Source of the DNA: Corynebacterium yudongzhengii
GTDB taxonomy: Bacteria; Actinomycetota; Actinomycetes; Mycobacteriales; Mycobacteriaceae
DNA length: 64,000 nucleotides
Assembly: GCF_003065405.1 (NCBI RefSeq)
Contig: NZ_CP026947.1
Coordinates: 1,178,001 to 1,242,000, forward strand
Direction: 5' to 3'
Shown here: piece by piece, positions 28,080 through 37,648 of the stretch
Numbering within the stretch: the first letter of the stretch is position 1
How the letters are laid out: the number at the start of each line of letters is the position of its first letter
The notes under the pieces: model-generated
Database searches by the model: none
What the model saw: only the letters and a program-made list of their open reading frames with translations
What the model was told of the DNA's origin: nothing
Made by a program: the position numbers and the translations under genes

Positions 28080-28817
28080 CTAGCCTACCCGGGTGACCTC
28101 CTCGAGGGCCTTATCGATGGTGCGGGGAAGCTCAGTGAGGGGTAACACGTCGGCGAACTCGGCGTCGTTGACGATCACTGCGTCGACCCGGGCCAAGGTC
28201 CACGCGGCGGCCGCGGCCGTCGGGGCGATCTCCAGGCCCTCGGCTGCGGTGGTCAAAGGCTCGAAGTCATATTCGACGACGGGACCCTCGGCGATCACCC
28301 CGATCCCCAGATACTCGGCCGCGGGCAGGATCTCCTCTTCGGCGCCGCGGCGCAGCAGCGAATAGGGCGTCGTCGTGGCGTGCAGGTGCGGAGTGATTGC
28401 CAGCTGCCAGCCGCGATAGCCGCGCGCGCCCGCGTAGCGCACCGTGCCGGCGGTGACCAGGTAGTCCAGGGTGGCGGCGACCTCCTCGGCCGGGGTGTGG
28501 GGATCGAAGTGCCCGACCTGCAGCAGGTCGATGTGCTCGAGGCCGGTGGCGCGCAGAAACTCCTCGACCTGGGCGAGGATCGCCCGGCGCGAACAGTCCA
28601 CGCGCTGGCCGAGCGGGCAGGTGACGTCCACGCCGACAGAGGTGGCGACGACCAGCTGCTCGCGCCCGATGTGGCGCACGGCGGCGGCGCTGGCCACGGT
28701 GGCGTCGATAAGCGTGCCGCCGGCGTCGACAAATGTAGCCAGGACGTCCTGGTCACGGGTGCGCAGGCCGATCTCTGAGACCCGCAGCCCGCTGCGTCCC
28801 ATGTTTCGTTGCTTCAC
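28080..28817 (-). CDS. Aldo/keto reductase-like protein with degenerate active site
   Basis: A 245-aa protein that clearly begins like an aldo/keto reductase (RNMGRSGLRVSEIGL) and keeps the barrel strands. The catalytic tetrad is largely lost. The DTAxxY motif is DATVAS with no tyrosine, the lysine of ATK is serine (VVATSVG), and the histidine of the IDLxxxH strand is glycine, with a histidine one position later. It is also shorter than the usual 300-330 aa. It may bind a ligand or nucleotide without reductase activity. GTG 28817 was chosen because TAGTGT-N7-GTG precedes it. Divergent from uppP. Confidence 0.75.
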   Translation of the reverse strand: MKQRNMGRSGLRVSEIGLRTRDQDVLATFVDAGGTLIDATVASAAAVRHIGREQLVVATSVGVDVTCPLGQRVDCSRRAILAQVEEFLRATGLEHIDLLQVGHFDPHTPAEEVAATLDYLVTAGTVRYAGARGYRGWQLAITPHLHATTTPYSLLRRGAEEEILPAAEYLGIGVIAEGPVVEYDFEPLTTAAEGLEIAPTAAAAAWTLARVDAVIVNDAEFADVLPLTELPRTIDKALEEVTRVG

Positions 28818-28848
28818 TTGACCCACACTAGTTGTAAGGTATTGCCCC

Positions 28849-29706
28849 ATGATGATTGTTGCGCAAGCCAGCGAGGGGATGTCCTGGGCTCAGGTTATTG
28901 TCCTGTCGATCGTCCAGGGCCTGACGGAGTTTCTGCCGGTCAGCTCGTCTGGGCACCTGCGAATCGTCTCCGAGTTGTTCTGGGGAGAAGACGCCGGCGC
29001 CTCGTTTACCGCCGTGATCCAGCTCGGTACTGAGGCTGCCGTCTTGGTCTTCTTCGCCCGCACCATCTGGGAGATCCTGCGCGGGTGGTTTAAGGGAGTG
29101 TTCAACCCGGAAGAGCGGGGCCAGGATTACCGGATGGGCTGGATGGTGATCATCGGCACGATTCCGGTGGGGCTCATCGGCTTCTTCGGCCGGGATCTCA
29201 TCCGCGAGGGCCTGCGCAACCTGTGGATCACCGCGACCGTGCTCGTGCTCTTCTCCTTCGTGTTCATCCTGGCCGAACGCTACGGCAAGAAGGAGCGCAC
29301 GATGGAAGACATGGGGATCAAAGACGCCCTCATCATGGGCTTCTGGCAGTGCCTCTCGCTCATCCCGGGTGTCTCGCGCTCGGGGGCGACGATCTCCGGT
29401 GGCCTGTTTCTGAACATCGACCGCGAGGTCGCCACCAAGTTCTCGTTTTTGCTGGCCATCCCCGCGGTGGTCGCCTCCGGCCTGTTCTCCCTGCCGGATG
29501 CCTTCGACCCCCAGGCCGGCCAGGCGGCGACGGGCCCGATGCTCCTGGTGGGCACGATCATCACTTTCGTGCTGGGCTACATCTCGATCGCGTGGCTGAT
29601 GCGGTTCGTCGCCAACCATTCCTTTGCCTGGTTCGCGGCCTACCGCATCCCGGCTGGCCTGCTGGTAATGGTGCTACTTCTGCTTGGGGTCCTACAGCCG
29701 TATTAG
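28849..29706 (+). CDS. uppP: Undecaprenyl-diphosphate phosphatase
   Basis: A 285-aa polytopic enzyme that recycles undecaprenyl (in corynebacteria decaprenyl) diphosphate for cell-wall synthesis and gives bacitracin tolerance. Both signatures are present: [16 protein letters not shown] (about 25-40), and [15 protein letters not shown] around residue 180. Eight hydrophobic segments. ATG 28849 follows TAAGGT after 8 bases, a leaderless arrangement; an internal ATG at 28879 (MSWAQVIV) is another possible start. The stop codon forms part of a -10-like hexamer for mshC. Confidence 0.95.
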   Translation: MMIVAQASEGMSWAQVIVLSIVQGLTEFLPVSSSGHLRIVSELFWGEDAGASFTAVIQLGTEAAVLVFFARTIWEILRGWFKGVFNPEERGQDYRMGWMVIIGTIPVGLIGFFGRDLIREGLRNLWITATVLVLFSFVFILAERYGKKERTMEDMGIKDALIMGFWQCLSLIPGVSRSGATISGGLFLNIDREVATKFSFLLAIPAVVASGLFSLPDAFDPQAGQAATGPMLLVGTIITFVLGYISIAWLMRFVANHSFAWFAAYRIPAGLLVMVLLLLGVLQPY

Positions 29707-29709
29707 GGT
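29704..29709 (+). promoter_or_regulatory. Candidate -10 (TAGGGT) overlapping the uppP stop codon
   Basis: TAGGGT-N7-ATG at the start of mshC. The TAG is the uppP stop. Confidence 0.4.
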
Positions 29710-29716
29710 GTAGGTC

Positions 29717-30922
29717 ATGCGTTCTTGGCCTATACCTACTGTTCCTGACGTTCCGGGCGATGCCGTGGCCTTAAGCCTCTATGACAGTGCGGACGAAGAG
29801 ATCCGCCCCGTCGAGGGCTCTGGCCTCTATGTTTGTGGCATCACCCCGTATGACTCCACCCACCTGGGCCACGCCGCAACGTATGTGACGTTCGACTTGG
29901 TCTATCGCCTCCTCGCCGACAACGGGGAGGACGTGCATTACGTCCAAAACATCACGGATGTCGACGATCCCCTCTTCGAGCGGGCTGAGCGCGACGGCGT
30001 CGATTGGCGGGAGCTCGGGGAGAGCCAGGTCGAGCTCTTCCGCACCGACATGGAGCAGCTCAACGTCATCCCGCCGCGCCATTACATCGGCGCGATGGAG
30101 GCGGTCGACGAGGTGATCGAGATGGTGCAGAAGCTTCTCGACGTCGGCGCCGCCTACGTCGTCGACGACGAAGAGTATCCCGACATCTACGCCTCCATCG
30201 ACGCCACGAAGCACTTCGGCTACGAGTCGAACTACTCCCGCGAGCAGATGGAGGAGTTCTTCGCCGAGCGCGGCGGTGATCCGGAGCGCCCCGGTAAGCG
30301 CGACCCGCTCGATGCCCTGTTGTGGCGCGTGCACCGCGAGGGTGAGCCTTCGTGGAATTCGCCTTTTGGCGCCGGACGTCCCGGCTGGCACATCGAGTGC
30401 TCCGCGATCGCCGCGAACCGCCTGGGGGTTCCTTTCGCGGTCCAGGGCGGCGGCTCTGATCTGAAGTTCCCGCACCACGAGTTCTCCGCCTCGCACGCCG
30501 AGGCCGCCACCGGCCAGGAGCGCATGGCGGGTCACTACGTGCACACCGGCATGATCGGGCTCGAGGGCACGAAGATGTCGAAGTCCCTGGGCAACCTCGT
30601 CTTCGTGCACAAGCTCACCGAGCAGGGCGAGGACCCCTCGGCCATCCGGCTGGGGATCCTCGCCGGGCACTACCGCGACGATCGCGACTGGTCCGATGAG
30701 ATCCTGGCTCATGCCACTGAGCGCCTGAACAAGTGGCGCCACGGCGGGCGAAGCGTCGAGGAGACCCGCGACTACATTCAGCGCCTGCGCGAGCGCCTCG
30801 CCGATGACCTGGATACCCCCGGCGCGCTCGCCGTCGTCGACGAGTGGGCTGAGGGCAGTGATCCGGCCGGGCGTGAGCTGATCACCCAGGCGCTCGACGG
30901 GCTGCTCGGCGTGCGCCTTTAG
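29717..30922 (+). CDS. mshC: Mycothiol ligase MshC (cysteine--GlcN-Ins ligase)
   Basis: A 401-aa ligase, related to cysteinyl-tRNA synthetase, that joins cysteine to GlcN-inositol in mycothiol synthesis. The N-terminal [18 protein letters not shown] contains a zinc-binding cysteine and the HIGH-type motif. [13 protein letters not shown] and [12 protein letters not shown] supply further zinc ligands, and [11 protein letters not shown] is the KMSKS loop. It lacks the anticodon-binding domain of CysS, as expected for MshC, and carries the typical SWPxPxVPxxPG start. The gene begins 11 bases after uppP. Confidence 0.95.
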   Translation: MRSWPIPTVPDVPGDAVALSLYDSADEEIRPVEGSGLYVCGITPYDSTHLGHAATYVTFDLVYRLLADNGEDVHYVQNITDVDDPLFERAERDGVDWRELGESQVELFRTDMEQLNVIPPRHYIGAMEAVDEVIEMVQKLLDVGAAYVVDDEEYPDIYASIDATKHFGYESNYSREQMEEFFAERGGDPERPGKRDPLDALLWRVHREGEPSWNSPFGAGRPGWHIECSAIAANRLGVPFAVQGGGSDLKFPHHEFSASHAEAATGQERMAGHYVHTGMIGLEGTKMSKSLGNLVFVHKLTEQGEDPSAIRLGILAGHYRDDRDWSDEILAHATERLNKWRHGGRSVEETRDYIQRLRERLADDLDTPGALAVVDEWAEGSDPAGRELITQALDGLLGVRL

Positions 30923-30946
30923 CGGTTATCGGCGACAATGTAGGCC

Positions 30947-31330
30947 ATGACGATCCGCGCGCAGTTCCAACCGCAGGTCGATGAGTTCATCGACGACCTG
31001 TACCAGTTCGCCACCGGCAGCTACCTTAAGGACGGCGAGACCGAGTTCTGGGAGCAGCCCTTCGACCCGAAGGCGCTCCCGGAGCTGAAGGCAATCCTCG
31101 AGCGGCTTCTCGACGGTCTCGATGCCCTCCCGGACGACCCGCCGGGAGGCGCGCTGTCGAAGGTGGTGACGGTTTCGGTCCAGGAGCTGGAGGCCTTCAA
31201 CGCCCGCCACGCCGATGCCGTAATCGAGCCGGAGGAGCGCGCCAGCATCCGCGAGATCATCCAGGATGCGGCCGCGGCGACCGGCGCGGACGATGAGGCA
31301 TTAGGAGAGCTTCCTGATTTTGAGCAATAA
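30947..31330 (+). CDS. Hypothetical acidic protein
   Basis: A 127-aa soluble, acidic protein, mainly helical by composition, with no signal peptide or membrane segment. It begins TIRAQFQPQVDEFIDDLYQF and contains a conserved-looking block LDALPDDPPGGALSKVVTVS. I do not recognise a family. It sits between mshC and a HAD phosphatase and overlaps the latter by 11 bases, so it is probably in one transcript with it. Confidence 0.6.
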   Translation: MTIRAQFQPQVDEFIDDLYQFATGSYLKDGETEFWEQPFDPKALPELKAILERLLDGLDALPDDPPGGALSKVVTVSVQELEAFNARHADAVIEPEERASIREIIQDAAAATGADDEALGELPDFEQ

Positions 31331-31988
31331 GATCCCCGCCATCTTCTGGGACATGGATGGCACGATGATCGACTCGGAGCCGGAGTGGGGCATCGCCACC
31401 TATGAGATGTCCGAGCGCTTCGGCAGGAGGCTCACCCCGCAGCTGCGGGAGAAAACTATCGGCGGCAGCGTGATGAATACTATGCAGATCTGCGCCGAGC
31501 ACGCCGGATTGAGCCTCGACGATCTGGACGTTGCCTTAGAGCGCCGCCGGCTCTATGCGCGCGTTCGCGAGCTCATCGCTGATCTCACTCCGCTTCCGGG
31601 GGTACGCGAGTTGCTCGAGGCCTTCCAGGGCACCCCCATGCTCGTGACCACGAACACCGAACGCGAGCTGGCGGATGCGTCGATTGAGGCCGTCGGCAAG
31701 CATTACTTCGTGGGATCGGTCACCAGCGATGAGGTCGCGCACCCGAAGCCGGCGCCGGATATGTATCTCGCCGCAGCTCAGCGGGTGGGCGTCGACCCGC
31801 AGGACTGCCTGGTGTTCGAGGATTCCTGGACCGGGATGACCGGGGCGACGGCCGCCGGCTGCCGCGTGATCGGGCTGGCCGATGAGGCGCCTGCCGGCGC
31901 GGTGAGTCTGCGCGAGCTGCACGGCACCTTGAGCTTGGAGGGGGTTTCCGCCGACCAAGTGCGGACGTGGTATGAGCGCCTGCGCTAG
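31320..31988 (+). CDS. HAD-family hydrolase (phosphatase/phosphoglucomutase-like)
   Basis: A 222-aa HAD superfamily enzyme. Motif I is [14 protein letters not shown] with both aspartates, motif II is the threonines in LVTTNTER, motif III is the lysine in [10 protein letters not shown], and motif IV is [15 protein letters not shown]. The cap is helical (residues about 20-85). The substrate is unknown; phosphoglycolate or a sugar phosphate is usual for this subgroup. The start is a TTG at 31320, overlapping the preceding gene, with ggagag 11 bases upstream. The stop TAG is part of the hexamer before hisE. Confidence 0.85.
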   Translation: MSNKIPAIFWDMDGTMIDSEPEWGIATYEMSERFGRRLTPQLREKTIGGSVMNTMQICAEHAGLSLDDLDVALERRRLYARVRELIADLTPLPGVRELLEAFQGTPMLVTTNTERELADASIEAVGKHYFVGSVTSDEVAHPKPAPDMYLAAAQRVGVDPQDCLVFEDSWTGMTGATAAGCRVIGLADEAPAGAVSLRELHGTLSLEGVSADQVRTWYERLR

Positions 31989-31991
31989 GGT
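31986..31991 (+). promoter_or_regulatory. Candidate -10 (TAGGGT) overlapping the HAD gene stop codon
   Basis: TAGGGT-N7-GTG at the start of hisE. The TAG is the stop codon of the HAD gene. Confidence 0.4.
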
Positions 31992-31998
31992 GATGGGC

Positions 31999-32262
31999 GT
32001 GAAAAATTTCGATGAGCTGTATGCCGAACTAACCGAACGCGCCGAGCAACGCCCCTCCGGGTCGTCGACGGTCGAGGCCTTGGACGCGGGCATCCATGCG
32101 ATCGGGAAGAAGGTCATCGAGGAGGCCGGAGAGGTCTGGATCGCCGCGGAGTATGAGTCGGATGCCGAACTCGCCGAGGAGATCGCGCAGCTCTACTACT
32201 GGACCCAGGTGATGATGGTCAAGCGTGGCCTGACTCCGGACGACATCTACCGCTACCTCTAG
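31999..32262 (+). CDS. hisE: Phosphoribosyl-ATP pyrophosphatase
   Basis: An 87-aa enzyme for the second step of histidine synthesis, hydrolysing phosphoribosyl-ATP to phosphoribosyl-AMP. The MazG-like helical core has [15 protein letters not shown] and [12 protein letters not shown], the Mg-binding glutamates. Stand-alone HisE immediately before hisG is the actinobacterial arrangement. GTG 31999 gives the family-length protein starting KNFDELY and is preceded by TAGGGT-N7; ATG 31993 would add two residues. Seven bases separate it from hisG. Confidence 0.95.
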   Translation: MKNFDELYAELTERAEQRPSGSSTVEALDAGIHAIGKKVIEEAGEVWIAAEYESDAELAEEIAQLYYWTQVMMVKRGLTPDDIYRYL

Positions 32263-32269
32263 GACCGAC

Positions 32270-33112
32270 ATGATCAAGATCGCTGTCCCGAATAAGGGAT
32301 CCCTGTCCGAGGCCGCCGCCGAGATCCTCGCCGAGGCGGGCTATAGGCGCCGCCGCGATAAGGCGTTGTCCGTGCGCGACGAGGACAACGGCGTGGAGTT
32401 CTACTTCCTGCGGCCGAAGGATATCGCCATCTACGTATCCAACGGCAAGCTGGATCTCGGCATCACCGGCCGCGACCTCGCCGGCGATTCCCGCGCTGAT
32501 GTCGAAGAGGTCTTATCCCTGGGCTTCGGCACCTCGACGTTCCGCTACGCCGCGCCGAAGGATGAAGAGTGGGCGGTGGAAGACTTGGATGGCAAGCGCA
32601 TCGCCACCTCCTATCCCAACCTCGTGCGCGACGACATGGCCGCCCGCGGCTTCGACACCGAGGTCATCCGCCTAGACGGCGCCGTCGAGATCTCCATCCA
32701 GCTCGGCGTCGCGGACGTGATCGCCGACGTCGTCTCCACCGGCAACACCCTGCGCCAGCAGGGCTTAAAGCCCTTCGGCGAGCCGATCGTGGTCTCGGAG
32801 GCCGTAGTGATCAAGGGGGCCGGCAAGGAGCTTTCCGACGAGCACCAGGTCCTCATCAGCCGCATCCAGGGCATCCTCAACGCGCAGACTTACCTGATGA
32901 TCGACTACAACATCGCCGAGGCGAACCTGCCGGAGGCCGCCGCGATTACCCCGGGCCTGTCCGGGCCGACGGTGATGCCGCTGAACAACTCCGATTGGGT
33001 GGCCGTGCGCGCTCTGGTGCCGAAGAAGCAGGCCAATCAGGTGATGGATGAGCTCGCCCGCCTAGGTGCCGAGGCGATCCTGGCCTCCGACCTCAGAATC
33101 GCGCGGATCTGA
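32270..33112 (+). CDS. hisG: ATP phosphoribosyltransferase (long form)
   Basis: A 280-aa HisG_L, the committed and histidine-inhibited step of histidine synthesis. The catalytic part has [13 protein letters not shown] at the start and [20 protein letters not shown] (PRPP-binding region). The C-terminal ACT-like HisG_C regulatory domain (about 210-280) ends in SDLRIARI. Being the long form it does not need HisZ. It is downstream of hisE, and aspA begins 15 bases after its stop. Confidence 0.96.
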   Translation: MIKIAVPNKGSLSEAAAEILAEAGYRRRRDKALSVRDEDNGVEFYFLRPKDIAIYVSNGKLDLGITGRDLAGDSRADVEEVLSLGFGTSTFRYAAPKDEEWAVEDLDGKRIATSYPNLVRDDMAARGFDTEVIRLDGAVEISIQLGVADVIADVVSTGNTLRQQGLKPFGEPIVVSEAVVIKGAGKELSDEHQVLISRIQGILNAQTYLMIDYNIAEANLPEAAAITPGLSGPTVMPLNNSDWVAVRALVPKKQANQVMDELARLGAEAILASDLRIARI

Positions 33113-33126
33113 TTATGGTGGGTGCC

Positions 33127-34551
33127 ATGAGTACCCGTACTGAAGAAGATCTCCTCGGCACCTACGAAGTACCCGCAGACGCCTACTATGGCATCAACAC
33201 CCAGCGGGCTATCGATAACTTCCAGATCTCGCGCACGCAGGTCTCCAGCATCCCGGAGTTCGTGCGCGGGATGGTGACGGTCAAGAAGGCTGCGGCCATG
33301 GCCAACCGTCGTGTCCACGCCCTCGAGAAGGGTAAGGCGGAGGCCATCGTCTGGGCCTGCGACCAGATCCTGGAGGAGGGTCGTTGCCTCGACCAGTTCC
33401 CGATCGACGTCTTCCAGGGCGGTGCCGGCACCTCGACGAACATGAACGCCAACGAGGTCGTCGCCAACCTCGCCCTCGAGTACTTGGGCTACGAGAAGGG
33501 CCGCTACGACATCATCAACCCCAACGATGACGTCAACATGTCGCAGTCGACGAACGACGCGTACCCGACCGGCTTCCGCCTCGGCCTGCACGCGACCCTC
33601 AACACGCTGATCGATCAGCTTGACCAGCTCGAGGTCGCCTTCCGCGCCAAGGGTGATGAGTTCGCCTACATCTTGAAGATGGGCCGCACCCAGCTGCAGG
33701 ACGCGGTGCCGATGACCCTCGGCTCCGAGTTCAAGGCCTTCGCCGCCAACCTCGAGGAGGAGACTGCGACCCTGCGGTGGGCCGCCGATAAGCTCCTGGA
33801 GGTCAACATCGGCGCCACCGCCATCGGCACCGGCGTGAACACCCCGCCGAACTACCGCGAAGAGGCCACGGCGGCGCTGCGCGAGATCACGAAGCTGGAC
33901 ATCGTCTCCGCGAAGGATCTCGTCGAGGCGACCAGCGATACCGGCGCCTACCTGCACGCGCACTCCGCGGTGAAGCGCGCGGCGATGAAGATCTCCAAGA
34001 TCTGCAACGACCTGCGCCTGTTGTCTTCCGGCCCGCGCGCCGGCCTCAACGAGATCAACCTGCCGCCCGTTCAGGCCGGCTCGTCGATCATGCCGGGCAA
34101 GGTCAACCCGGTCATCCCCGAGGTCGTCAACCAGGTCGTGTTCAAGATCTTCGGCAACGACCACACCGTCGCCATGGCCGCCGAGGCCGGCCAGCTCCAG
34201 CTCAACGTGATGGAGCCGGTCATCGGCGAGTCGCTGTTCCAGTCGATCCGCATCCTCGGCAACGCCGCCGACACCCTCCGTGAGAAGTGCGTCGTCGGCA
34301 TCACCGCCAACGAGGAGGTCTGCCGCGGCTACGTGGAGCGCTCCGCCGGCATCGTGACCTACCTCAACCCGTTCATCGGCCACCACAATGGCGACATGAT
34401 CGTCAAGGAGTCCCTGGCCACGGGCAAGACCCCGCGTGAGCTCGTCTTAGAGCATGAGCTTCTCGACGAAGACACCCTCGATCGCGTGCTGAGCAAGGAA
34501 AACCTCATGCACCCGCAGTTCCAGGGCAAGCTCTACGTCGACGACGAATAA
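33127..34551 (+). CDS. aspA: Aspartate ammonia-lyase
   Basis: A 474-aa member of the fumarase/aspartase superfamily that deaminates aspartate to fumarate. The superfamily signature [15 protein letters not shown] is present with the catalytic serine loop, as is [12 protein letters not shown] and the substrate-binding [13 protein letters not shown] segment ([12 protein letters not shown]). The aspartase-type start [20 protein letters not shown] distinguishes it from fumarase C. ATG 33127 is preceded by TATGGT-N7, a leaderless pattern; an upstream GTG would add a few residues. Confidence 0.94.
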   Translation: MSTRTEEDLLGTYEVPADAYYGINTQRAIDNFQISRTQVSSIPEFVRGMVTVKKAAAMANRRVHALEKGKAEAIVWACDQILEEGRCLDQFPIDVFQGGAGTSTNMNANEVVANLALEYLGYEKGRYDIINPNDDVNMSQSTNDAYPTGFRLGLHATLNTLIDQLDQLEVAFRAKGDEFAYILKMGRTQLQDAVPMTLGSEFKAFAANLEEETATLRWAADKLLEVNIGATAIGTGVNTPPNYREEATAALREITKLDIVSAKDLVEATSDTGAYLHAHSAVKRAAMKISKICNDLRLLSSGPRAGLNEINLPPVQAGSSIMPGKVNPVIPEVVNQVVFKIFGNDHTVAMAAEAGQLQLNVMEPVIGESLFQSIRILGNAADTLREKCVVGITANEEVCRGYVERSAGIVTYLNPFIGHHNGDMIVKESLATGKTPRELVLEHELLDEDTLDRVLSKENLMHPQFQGKLYVDDE

Positions 34552-34585
34552 AACGCCCGCTCAAGATCGCACAAGGAGTCCTCAC

Positions 34586-36244
34586 ATGCCCACTGACGTT
34601 GATATCGCGCAGGCTCACGAGCTGGAGCCGATCACCGAGATCGCCCGGCGCGCCGGCCTGCCGGAAGATTCGGTCGTTCCCTATGGCATGACCAAGGCGA
34701 AGATCGATCTCACCCGGCTCGATCCCTCCCGTCCCGATGGTCGGTTGGTGCTCGTCACCGGCATGTCGCCGACGCCGGCCGGCGAGGGCAAGTCGACCGT
34801 GATGATCGGTCTGGCCGACGCCTTAAGTCAGCTCGGGCATAAACCCATGGTGGCGATCCGCGAGCCCTCCCAGGGCCCAGTCATGGGCATCAAAGGCGGC
34901 GCGGCCGGCGGCGGTTATGCGCAGGTGGTGCCGATGGAGGACATCAACCTCCACTTCACCGGCGACTTCCACGCCTTGACAGCCGCGAACAACACGCTGG
35001 CCGCACTTATCGACAACCACATCCACCAGGGCAACGCGCTGGGCATCGACCCGCGCCGCGTGACCTGGCAGCGCTGCCTGGATGTCAACGACCGGGCGCT
35101 GCGCAACGTCGTCACCGGGTTGGGCGGCAAGGCGCACGGCGTGCCGCGGGAGACCGGCTTCACCATCACCGCGGCCTCGGAGATGATGGCGATTCTGGGC
35201 CTGGCCCGCTCGCTCGAGGACCTGCGGGTGCGCCTCGGCCGCATCACCGTCGGCTTCACCTACGACGATCGCCCCGTCACCGCCGCCGATCTCAACGCCG
35301 AGGGCGCGCTGACGGCGCTGCTTATCGACGCCCTCAACCCCAACCTCGTCCAAACCCTCGGCGGGGTGCCCGCCCTCGTGCACACGGGCCCGTTCGCGAA
35401 CATCGCGCACGGCTGCAACTCGCTTCTGGCGACCCGCGTGGCCCGGAAGTACTCCGACATCGTGCTCACCGAGGCCGGCTTCGGCTCCGATCTGGGCGCG
35501 GAGAAGTTCTTCGACATCAAGGCCCGCTTCGGTGACCTGGATGTCGCCGGGGCGGTCGTCGTCGCCACGATCCGCTCGCTGAAGTACAACGGCGGGGCGG
35601 CGAAGGACGAGCTGACCGTGGAGAACCCACAGGCGCTTCGCGACGGCCTCGTCAACCTCCAACGCCACGTCGAGAACATCCGCAAGTTCGGCGTCACCCC
35701 GGTGGTGGCGGTGAACCTCTTCGGCTCGGACACCCCGGACGAGCGCGAGATCCTGCACCACTGGGCCAAGACCCACGACGTCGCACTCGCCGAAGCGGAG
35801 GTCTGGGCCAAAGGCGGCGAAGGCGCTCACGAGCTGGCGGAGCTTGTGCTCGATAACCTCACGAAGGGCAAGACCAGCCAGCTTTATGACCCCGCCGACG
35901 GCACCGAGAACTCCATCGCCACCATCGCCACGGAGATCTACGGCGCTGGGCGCGTCGAGTACTCCCCGCAGGCGCTGAAGGATCTGAAGGTGCTGCAGGA
36001 CAACGGTTGGGACAATCTGCCGGTGTGCATCTCGAAGACGCAGTACTCGTTCAGCGATGAACCCACCGCCCTCGGCGCTCCCAGCGGACACACCCTGCAC
36101 GTGCGCCAGCTTCTGCCGCGCACCGGTGCCGGATTCGTCGTCGCTCTGACCGGCGACGTCATGACGATGCCCGGACTACCCAAGAAGCCGGCGGCGGAGA
36201 AGATCTCCGTCGCGGGGAATGGGAAGATCTCGGGTCTGTTCTAG
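34586..36244 (+). CDS. fhs: Formate--tetrahydrofolate ligase
   Basis: A 552-aa ATP-dependent enzyme that makes 10-formyl-THF for one-carbon metabolism. The P-loop is TPAGEGKSTV (about residues 60-70), followed by REPSQGPVMGIKGGAAGGGY and the FTGDFHALTAANN loop. The C-terminal EFGFGSDLGAEKFFDIK-type segment (AGFGSDLGAEKFFDIK) and the TGDVMTMPGLPKKPAA end are complete. A ribosome binding site aaggag precedes the ATG. The stop codon lies in a 12-bp tandem repeat, and a G/T-rich tract and two palindromic repeats follow. Confidence 0.96.
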   Translation: MPTDVDIAQAHELEPITEIARRAGLPEDSVVPYGMTKAKIDLTRLDPSRPDGRLVLVTGMSPTPAGEGKSTVMIGLADALSQLGHKPMVAIREPSQGPVMGIKGGAAGGGYAQVVPMEDINLHFTGDFHALTAANNTLAALIDNHIHQGNALGIDPRRVTWQRCLDVNDRALRNVVTGLGGKAHGVPRETGFTITAASEMMAILGLARSLEDLRVRLGRITVGFTYDDRPVTAADLNAEGALTALLIDALNPNLVQTLGGVPALVHTGPFANIAHGCNSLLATRVARKYSDIVLTEAGFGSDLGAEKFFDIKARFGDLDVAGAVVVATIRSLKYNGGAAKDELTVENPQALRDGLVNLQRHVENIRKFGVTPVVAVNLFGSDTPDEREILHHWAKTHDVALAEAEVWAKGGEGAHELAELVLDNLTKGKTSQLYDPADGTENSIATIATEIYGAGRVEYSPQALKDLKVLQDNGWDNLPVCISKTQYSFSDEPTALGAPSGHTLHVRQLLPRTGAGFVVALTGDVMTMPGLPKKPAAEKISVAGNGKISGLF

Positions 36245-36257
36245 CGTCTGTTCTAGC
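36234..36257 (+). repeat. 12-bp tandem duplication across the fhs stop codon
   Basis: gtctgttctagc occurs at 36234-36245 and again at 36246-36257 without a gap. The duplication repeats the last codons and the stop in frame, giving a back-up stop 12 bases later. Confidence 0.9.
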
Positions 36258-36399
36258 GCGGGTGCGCTTGGGTTGGGGGTGAGTTTCGGTTGCGTTTGGG
36301 TTGAGTTGGGTTGCGCTGGGTTGTGCGTGAGGCCGGTGTGACTGATGGTGCTAGTGAGGTGACTGGACGGCGGGTGTTGCTCGGCTTTCCGGTTGGCTG

Positions 36400-36510
36400 G
36401 CCGTGTTGCGCTTGTACTTCACGAAAGGAGTCGCCCCTAAAGGAGTCTCGCGAGGTCGAAACGAGTACTCCTTTCTGTGCCCTTCCTTTCGACCAGCGTT
36501 AACGCACCAT
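36400..36510 (+). repeat. Palindromic intergenic repeat, copy C
   Basis: Left arm cgaaaggagt... (from 36422) and right arm cctttcgaccagcgttaacgcac (36485 on), around the core cccctaaaggagtc, gcgaggtcgaaac, gagtactccttt. Near-identical to copy D. The gap 36245-36817 (573 bases) contains this pair, the fhs tandem repeat and a G/T-rich stretch, and no gene. Confidence 0.88.
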
Positions 36511-36633
36511 GGGGGTGGCAGGCCTGCGCTCGCGCAGCGCCCTTCCCGTGCGGCGAATGTGCGCGCGAGGCGATGCGCCAGCCCCAGAGGAGGGGCCGAC
36601 GCCGGGCAGTGCACGTCTTTCCGCCCCAGCTTC

Positions 36634-36743
36634 CCGTGTTGCGATTGCGCTTCACGAAAGGAGTCGCCCCTAAAGGAGTCTCGCGAGGTCGAAACGAGTG
36701 CTCCTTTCGGAGTGACTCCTTTCTACCAGCGTTAACGCACCAT
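36634..36743 (+). repeat. Palindromic intergenic repeat, copy D
   Basis: Same left arm and core as copy C, 233 bases downstream, ending accagcgttaacgcaccat. The right arm has one change (ttctacc for ttcgacc). Lies between convergent fhs and the RecB-like gene. Confidence 0.88.
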
Positions 36744-36817
36744 GCGCTTAGCGCCCGCTGACCAGCCGAACAGCCCACTGACCACCCCGAACGCCCCCAG
36801 AACACAGAACCCCGAAC

Positions 36818-37615
36818 CTACCCCTTGTTCGGCCAGCCGGGATACGCGGGCGGGGTGCCTCCGAATTCGGGGCAGAGCGCTTGGAAGGAGCACCAGTCGC
36901 AGAGCTTCGAGGTCCGCGGGCGGAAGTTTCCGCTTTTGCCGTCGGCTTCGATTTTGGCCCAGATGTCGCGGAGGTCGCGTTCGAAGTATTCGAGCTCTTC
37001 GCGCGAGGGCGTGAGGTAGAGCGAGTCGTTGACCTTGAGGTACATCAGGCGGAGTTGGTCGGGGATGACTCCGAAGAGTCGCCAGTAGACCAGCGCGTAG
37101 AAGCGCATCTGGAAGAGCGCTTCGTCGGCGAAGCGGGGTTTGGGTTTCTTGCCCGTTTTGTAGTCGACGACGCGGATCTCGCCGGTGGGGGCGATGTCGA
37201 TGCGGTCGATGAAGCCGCGCACGGGAACGCCGTTCGGCAGGACCGTCTGCACGAACTTCTCAATGGCATCAGCGTCGAAGCCCTGCGGGTTTTCCATTTC
37301 GAAGTAGCCGCGTACGAGTGTTCGGCAGGAGACGAAGAAGTCGTATTCGTCGTCGACGAGCTCGGTGATCGCGGGGTCCTTGCCCTTCATCTCCGCCCAT
37401 GTCGGCTTGATCAGTTTGACCGCGGCGGGGTAGGTCCTCTCGTCGCGCCCAGTAGCGTGCATCTTCTCGAGCACCGCGTGCACCAGCGTTCCGGTGATCT
37501 GGGCGAGTGTCTTCGGCTCCGGAATCTTGTCGATCGCCCGATAGCGGTACTTCAGCGGGCACTGCTGGTAGTCGTTAGCGCGGGATGGGGAGAGTGCGAG
37601 CGGGGTGGCGGACAT
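36818..37615 (-). CDS. RecB-family PD-(D/E)XK nuclease with Fe-S cluster
   Basis: A 265-aa nuclease like M. tuberculosis Rv2119 and the AddB/Cas4 nuclease domain. The start is ALSPSRANDYQQCPLKYRYR. The metal-binding PD-(D/E)XK core is GFIDRID followed by VVDYKTGKKP. Four cysteines, one in QQCPLKYR (about residue 19) and three in CDWCSFQALCPEF near the C-terminus, match the [4Fe-4S] clamp of this group. It probably acts in DNA repair or replication. No helicase partner is adjacent. ATG 37615 has TAGGGT-N7 upstream, a leaderless pattern, and the gene is divergent from the M18 peptidase with a 33-base gap. Confidence 0.88.
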   Translation of the reverse strand: MSATPLALSPSRANDYQQCPLKYRYRAIDKIPEPKTLAQITGTLVHAVLEKMHATGRDERTYPAAVKLIKPTWAEMKGKDPAITELVDDEYDFFVSCRTLVRGYFEMENPQGFDADAIEKFVQTVLPNGVPVRGFIDRIDIAPTGEIRVVDYKTGKKPKPRFADEALFQMRFYALVYWRLFGVIPDQLRLMYLKVNDSLYLTPSREELEYFERDLRDIWAKIEADGKSGNFRPRTSKLCDWCSFQALCPEFGGTPPAYPGWPNKG

Positions 37616-37648
37616 GAGATCAACCCTAATCGTGGCACTCTAGAATGC

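Noticed and set aside
36400..36743. Insertion-sequence remnant
   Set aside because: No transposase coding sequence or target-site duplication is visible. Annotated as a repeat family instead.
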